Assembly (NCBI GenBank): GCA_002346525.1
Contig: DDZY01000209.1
Coordinates: 6,432 to 12,809 of the forward strand
Reading direction: 5' to 3'
Source of the DNA: Proteobacteria bacterium UBA2996
Lineage (GTDB): Bacteria; Pseudomonadota; Gammaproteobacteria; Arenicellales; UBA868
DNA length: 6,378 nucleotides
Shown: one piece after another, positions 6,008-6,378 of the stretch
How positions within the stretch are numbered: position 1 is the stretch's first letter
Layout of the letters: each line of letters starts with the position of its first letter
The notes under the pieces: model-generated
The model's database searches: none
The model's input: only the letters and a program-made list of their open reading frames with translations
Told to the model about the DNA's origin: nothing
Made by a program: the position numbers and the translations under genes

Positions 6008-6378
6008 ATGAATCCTGAGCCATCAGAGCAATCCTTCTGTGTCGACATGCTGATCGTCGGTGCTGGGTTTGGCGGTATCTGCATGGGAATCAAAGCCAAA
6101 GGGGCGGGACTGAACGTTGTGATTCTGGAGCGTGCTGGTGATATCGGCGGCACGTGGCGGGAGAACGTCTATCCGGGCTGCGCTTGTGATACACAGTCGC
6201 ACCACTACAGCTTCTCTTTCTTTATGAAGTCAGACTGGTCGCGTCGATTCGCCGGCCACGCGGAAATACTCGAATATCTGCATAACGCCGTCGATGCTTT
6301 CGGGCTGCGCGATGACATCCGCCTTAATCAGACTGTACGGGCCTTGCACTTTGATGAAGATTCTTCGATCTGGTCGGT
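6008..6378 (+). CDS. Flavin-containing / Baeyer-Villiger-type monooxygenase, C-terminus cut by window edge
   Basis: From the ATG at 6008 the frame is open for 123 codons to the right edge. The N-terminus is an FAD-binding Rossmann fold: GAGFGG (18-23, GxGxxG), with Glu41 at the end of the second strand to hold the FAD ribose. Then come GGTW (47-50) and YPGCACD (55-61), a combination typical of flavin-containing and Baeyer-Villiger monooxygenases. Family members use NADPH and O2 to oxygenate ketones or heteroatoms such as nitrogen or sulfur. The diagnostic Baeyer-Villiger fingerprint and the NADPH-binding fold lie beyond the edge, so the subclass cannot be settled. The ribosome site before the ATG is weak; no other usual start codon lies in frame between the sulfatase hairpin and 6008. 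It follows the sulfatase by 117 bp on the same strand, so read-through of the intervening hairpin could co-express them. Confidence 0.9.
   Translation, partial: MNPEPSEQSFCVDMLIVGAGFGGICMGIKAKGAGLNVVILERAGDIGGTWRENVYPGCACDTQSHHYSFSFFMKSDWSRRFAGHAEILEYLHNAVDAFGLRDDIRLNQTVRALHFDEDSSIWS

Noticed and set aside
1..6378. tRNA or rRNA genes, CRISPR arrays, transposase genes, direct-repeat att sites
   Set aside because: By eye I found no cloverleaf-type sequence, regularly spaced repeats, transposase motifs or flanking duplications.

Overview
This 6.4 kb chromosomal window holds six genes, two of them cut by the window edges. Moderate GC, AT-rich promoters and the protein families suggest a Gram-negative proteobacterium, perhaps an environmental or marine gammaproteobacterium. 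That placement is an impression from protein style; no rRNA or other phylogenetic marker is present.

Left part (1-1463, minus strand): a membrane di-iron hydroxylase of the sterol desaturase/fatty acid hydroxylase superfamily, followed 39 bp later by a TVP38/TMEM64 (VTT domain) membrane protein that runs off the left edge. They look like an operon. Divergent from them (1579-2250, plus strand) is a two-domain regulator: an ArsR-type winged helix fused to a rhodanese domain. The intergenic region carries a well-formed sigma70-like promoter whose -10 lies inside a 30-bp near-perfect AT-rich dyad, a textbook layout for an autorepressor operator.

Middle part (2334-3260, minus strand): a PLP-dependent cysteine synthase-family enzyme, convergent with the regulator. 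Divergent from it is a large exported arylsulfatase (3500-5890, plus strand) with its own sigma70-like promoter and a C-terminal beta-rich extension. A GC-rich hairpin follows it.

Right part (6008-end, plus strand): the N-terminus of a flavin-containing/Baeyer-Villiger-type monooxygenase, cut by the right edge.

Taken together, three consecutive genes touch sulfur chemistry (rhodanese regulator, cysteine synthase-like enzyme, sulfatase), and the flanking genes are oxidative or membrane-lipid functions (hydroxylase, monooxygenase). A shared role in using sulfated or lipidic substrates is possible but is inference. I see no mobile element, CRISPR array, RNA gene or clearly new multi-gene system. 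The most interesting items are the regulator with its operator, and active-site variants in the sulfatase and the cysteine synthase-like enzyme.
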